This document shows positions 62,407 to 64,000 of a stretch of DNA of 64,000 nucleotides, piece after piece (positions within the stretch are counted from its first letter, which is position 1; every line of letters starts with the position of its first letter). Made by a program: the position numbers and the translations under genes. The stretch lies in contig NZ_JAGXCY010000020.1 of assembly GCF_018310695.1 (NCBI RefSeq), positions 1 through 64,000 on the forward strand, written 5' to 3'. Source of the stretch: Paenibacillus sp. Marseille-Q4541. GTDB taxonomy: Bacteria > Bacillota > Bacilli > Paenibacillales > Paenibacillaceae. The notes beneath the pieces were generated by a model. The model ran no database searches, was not told where the DNA came from, and worked only from the letters and a program-made list of their open reading frames with translations.

Positions 62407-62703
62407 GCATATCTCTCCTTTTTGTAAAAAATAATACTTCCTACTATATATATCGGTTTTTTTGTAGATAATTTGTTGTATTTGGAGAATACAATATCAA
62501 GAATGCTGCATAAGATTTCGCTCAAGCTTCACAATCTTTTACCAGTAACACAAAAGAGGCTGTCAACCTAAGGGCATTCACGAAATGCCCCATCCATAGA
62601 TAGCTCTTATCTTAGAACGTAGTGAAATAAGCGAATAAAAAAGCAGTACCACCGCTATAAAAGTGTTGGTACTGCCATATAATGTGACAAGCGCTTTGTT
62701 AAA
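62407..62703. other. Intergenic region upstream of the cytolysin
   Basis: It holds TTGTATTTGGAGAATACAA, a 19-base inverted repeat at 62476-62494 that could be an operator, an AT-rich promoter area near 62430-62460, a GGGCATT/AATGCCC hairpin near 62571-62590, and the azoreductase terminator. No gene is seen. Confidence 0.45.
62643..62675 (-). terminator. Terminator after the azoreductase gene
   Basis: On the minus strand GCAGTACCA pairs with TGGTACTGC around 15 bases, followed by TTTTTTATT. Confidence 0.88.
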
Positions 62704-63330
62704 TTAGAACGTACTTGCTACTTTAACAGCCTTTTCAAGCCCTGCGGCAATAATCTCTTCTGCCTTATCAGGGAACTGGTTGTGACCTTCAATTACTACC
62801 GTCGTTATATCTTTTGCACCGAAGAAACTCATCATGCTTGTTACATATTTAACAGACATTTCCACCTCAGATGCTGGTCCTATAGAATATACACCGCCTC
62901 TTGCATTTAATAATGCAATTTTCTTATCTCCAATAAGACCTACTGGACCTTCTGGCGTATATTTAAATGTTTTACCCGCGCGGTTTAAGTAATCAATATA
63001 TGTGTGTAGTACAGCTGGGATTGTTAAATTCCATAAAGGGAAACCAAATACAACTTTGTCAGCTGCAAGGAAAGGATCTAAATATTTATCAGCAACAGCT
63101 ACTGCTTTTGCTTCTTCTGCTGTTAATTCAAATCCTCTACTAGACTTAAATGTACCGTTAATCATATCTACTCCTACGTATGGCAATTCCTCATTGTATA
63201 AATCCAGCTCTACCACTGTATCATTTGGATGTGACTCTTTATAGCTCGCTAAAAAAGCCTCATATAATTTAACACTAACCGACTGATCTGCTGGGCGATT
63301 GTTTGCTTTTACAAATAAAACTGTTGTCAT
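62704..63330 (-). CDS. azoR: FMN-dependent NADH-azoreductase
   Basis: A 208-residue flavodoxin-fold quinone/azo reductase. The FMN phosphate loop region is VLFVKANNRPADQSVSVKLY. The central segment VFGFPLWNLTIPAVLHTYID binds the flavin isoalloxazine, and LLNARGGVYSIGP and MMSFFGAKDITTVVIEGHNQ complete the AzoR pattern. It reduces azo dyes and quinones with NADH, probably to protect against thiol or quinone stress. AGGAGGAAC precedes the ATG. It stands next to the cytolysin gene but has its own terminator. Confidence 0.93.
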   Translation of the reverse strand: MTTVLFVKANNRPADQSVSVKLYEAFLASYKESHPNDTVVELDLYNEELPYVGVDMINGTFKSSRGFELTAEEAKAVAVADKYLDPFLAADKVVFGFPLWNLTIPAVLHTYIDYLNRAGKTFKYTPEGPVGLIGDKKIALLNARGGVYSIGPASEVEMSVKYVTSMMSFFGAKDITTVVIEGHNQFPDKAEEIIAAGLEKAVKVASTF

Positions 63331-63401
63331 TCTCTGTTCCTCCTGATATTCACTCTTATGTTGCTAAATATTTATTCACTCAAAAAAGAATCCTATTGTC
63401 T

Positions 63402-63986
63402 TTACAATATCTTTTTAAAATGATATTCCATGTCTCCAGCCATAGCTTCAGGAATATCACCCGTTTCTCTGAAATCATGTCTATACATTTGTTCAAACGG
63501 TCCAAAATTTACTTGCTTATAAAATTCATAACAAGGAAACCCATCATGTTCTCCTTGGATATTGACAGTACCATCTTTTTTGGCACGTACTATTAATAGG
63601 TAGTCAACAGGGGGGGCATATGCATTTAAAGGATTGCTAGCACTTGCACTCATTTGAAACTTAACGTCATCAGAATCCCATACAATATCAGTACACAAAA
63701 TACCATCTGTGCTAGCTTTGCCTGTTTTTTTATGAACAGAACCATCTGGAGTTGTGACTTTTTCTGTTGTTATGCCAGTATTTGCATATGTGAAAATTTC
63801 TTTTTTGTAAAAATCTACAACTACTTCTTGTTCAACTCTGGAGCGCATAGCGTTGACAGCATATGGTGTAAATTCACGTGAGTCCCCTTCAAATTCGATT
63901 ATGTTTCCTGTTTGTACATCCTTCTTAGCTTCTGTCCAAGACATTGGAATAAATACACTTGCTCTAACTTTAACGATATTAGTCAT
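63402..63986 (-). CDS. DUF3238-like hypothetical protein
   Basis: A 194-residue soluble protein starting TNIVKVRASVFIPMSWTEAK, with FEGDSREFTPYAVNAMRSRV and NPLNAYAPPVDYLLIVRAKK and a C-terminal FGPFEQMYRHDF. This matches the small Bacillales DUF3238 group (members in B. cereus and Paenibacillus), probably a beta-sandwich; function unknown. ATG 63986 follows AGAGGTG. Confidence 0.72.
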   Translation of the reverse strand: MTNIVKVRASVFIPMSWTEAKKDVQTGNIIEFEGDSREFTPYAVNAMRSRVEQEVVVDFYKKEIFTYANTGITTEKVTTPDGSVHKKTGKASTDGILCTDIVWDSDDVKFQMSASASNPLNAYAPPVDYLLIVRAKKDGTVNIQGEHDGFPCYEFYKQVNFGPFEQMYRHDFRETGDIPEAMAGDMEYHFKKIL

Positions 63987-64000
63987 GATACACACCTCTA

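Noticed and set aside
62540..62640. Possible insertion-sequence end (GAGGCTGTCAACC followed by a hairpin)
   Set aside because: There is no transposase frame, no matching inverted end and no target duplication; the words are too short to support an IS remnant.

Overview
The window looks like chromosomal DNA of a spore-forming Gram-positive of the Paenibacillus type (Bacillales). The basis is moderately low GC, strong AGGAGG ribosome binding sites, a YesM/YesN-controlled sugar ABC importer without its own ATPase, an alveolysin-like cholesterol-dependent cytolysin, and many Bacillales-style proteins (YhgE/Pip, YflT/YsnF, Cof-type HAD, DinB/DUF664). The genus is an inference. I saw no rRNA, tRNA, CRISPR array, prophage or intact insertion sequence.

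Layout. 0.2-8.1 kb: a LysR regulator divergent from a YhgE/Pip membrane protein, an NTF2-like protein, a copper-amine-oxidase-N-domain protein, a beta-propeller lipoprotein and an OmpR-type two-component pair. 8.2-31.9 kb: a long series of small single-domain genes almost all on the minus strand (tautomerase, VOC, sulfatase, DinB, creatininase, HAD, P-loop kinases, NUDIX, GNAT, RidA-like, YqeK-like HD plus isochorismatase), mixed with many broken genes. 32.1-43.2 kb: metabolic block with gdhA, a ROK sugar kinase, a histidine phosphatase and a five-gene yesMN/ABC sugar uptake cluster. 43.3-46.3 kb: a DinB, an alpha/beta hydrolase and a lipoprotein set among gene fragments. 46.4-51.3 kb: an acetate transporter, then an operon of a YheO/DauR-like regulator, a PatB-type C-S lyase, an NhaC-family antiporter and RidA. 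51.4-60.8 kb: a visibly AT-rich accessory stretch of acetyltransferases, NUDIX, kinases, hydrolases and an APH-fold kinase, with GC-rich palindromic elements placed just after stop codons. 60.9-64.0 kb: the cytolysin, an azoreductase and a DUF3238-like protein.

Functional logic. YesM senses an extracellular or membrane signal and YesN probably switches on the lipoprotein/permease set; the downstream ROK kinase could phosphorylate an imported sugar. In the patB operon, beta-elimination by the lyase would release 2-aminoacrylate, which RidA clears; the NhaC-type carrier may move the substrate or balance ions. The HD (YqeK-like) and isochorismatase-fold genes are translationally coupled.

The most unusual aspect is cassette-like organisation. 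Only five intact recognisable genes are on the plus strand, against about seventy on the minus strand, and about fifteen are fragments or carry a single inactivating lesion. Two homologous 80-82 bp intergenic elements (58261-58340 and 56188-56269) and a 77 bp palindrome whose ends match the attC core consensus (60628-60704) lie directly after stop codons. This suggests an integron-like or similar cassette system, but no integrase is visible here and the idea is untested.
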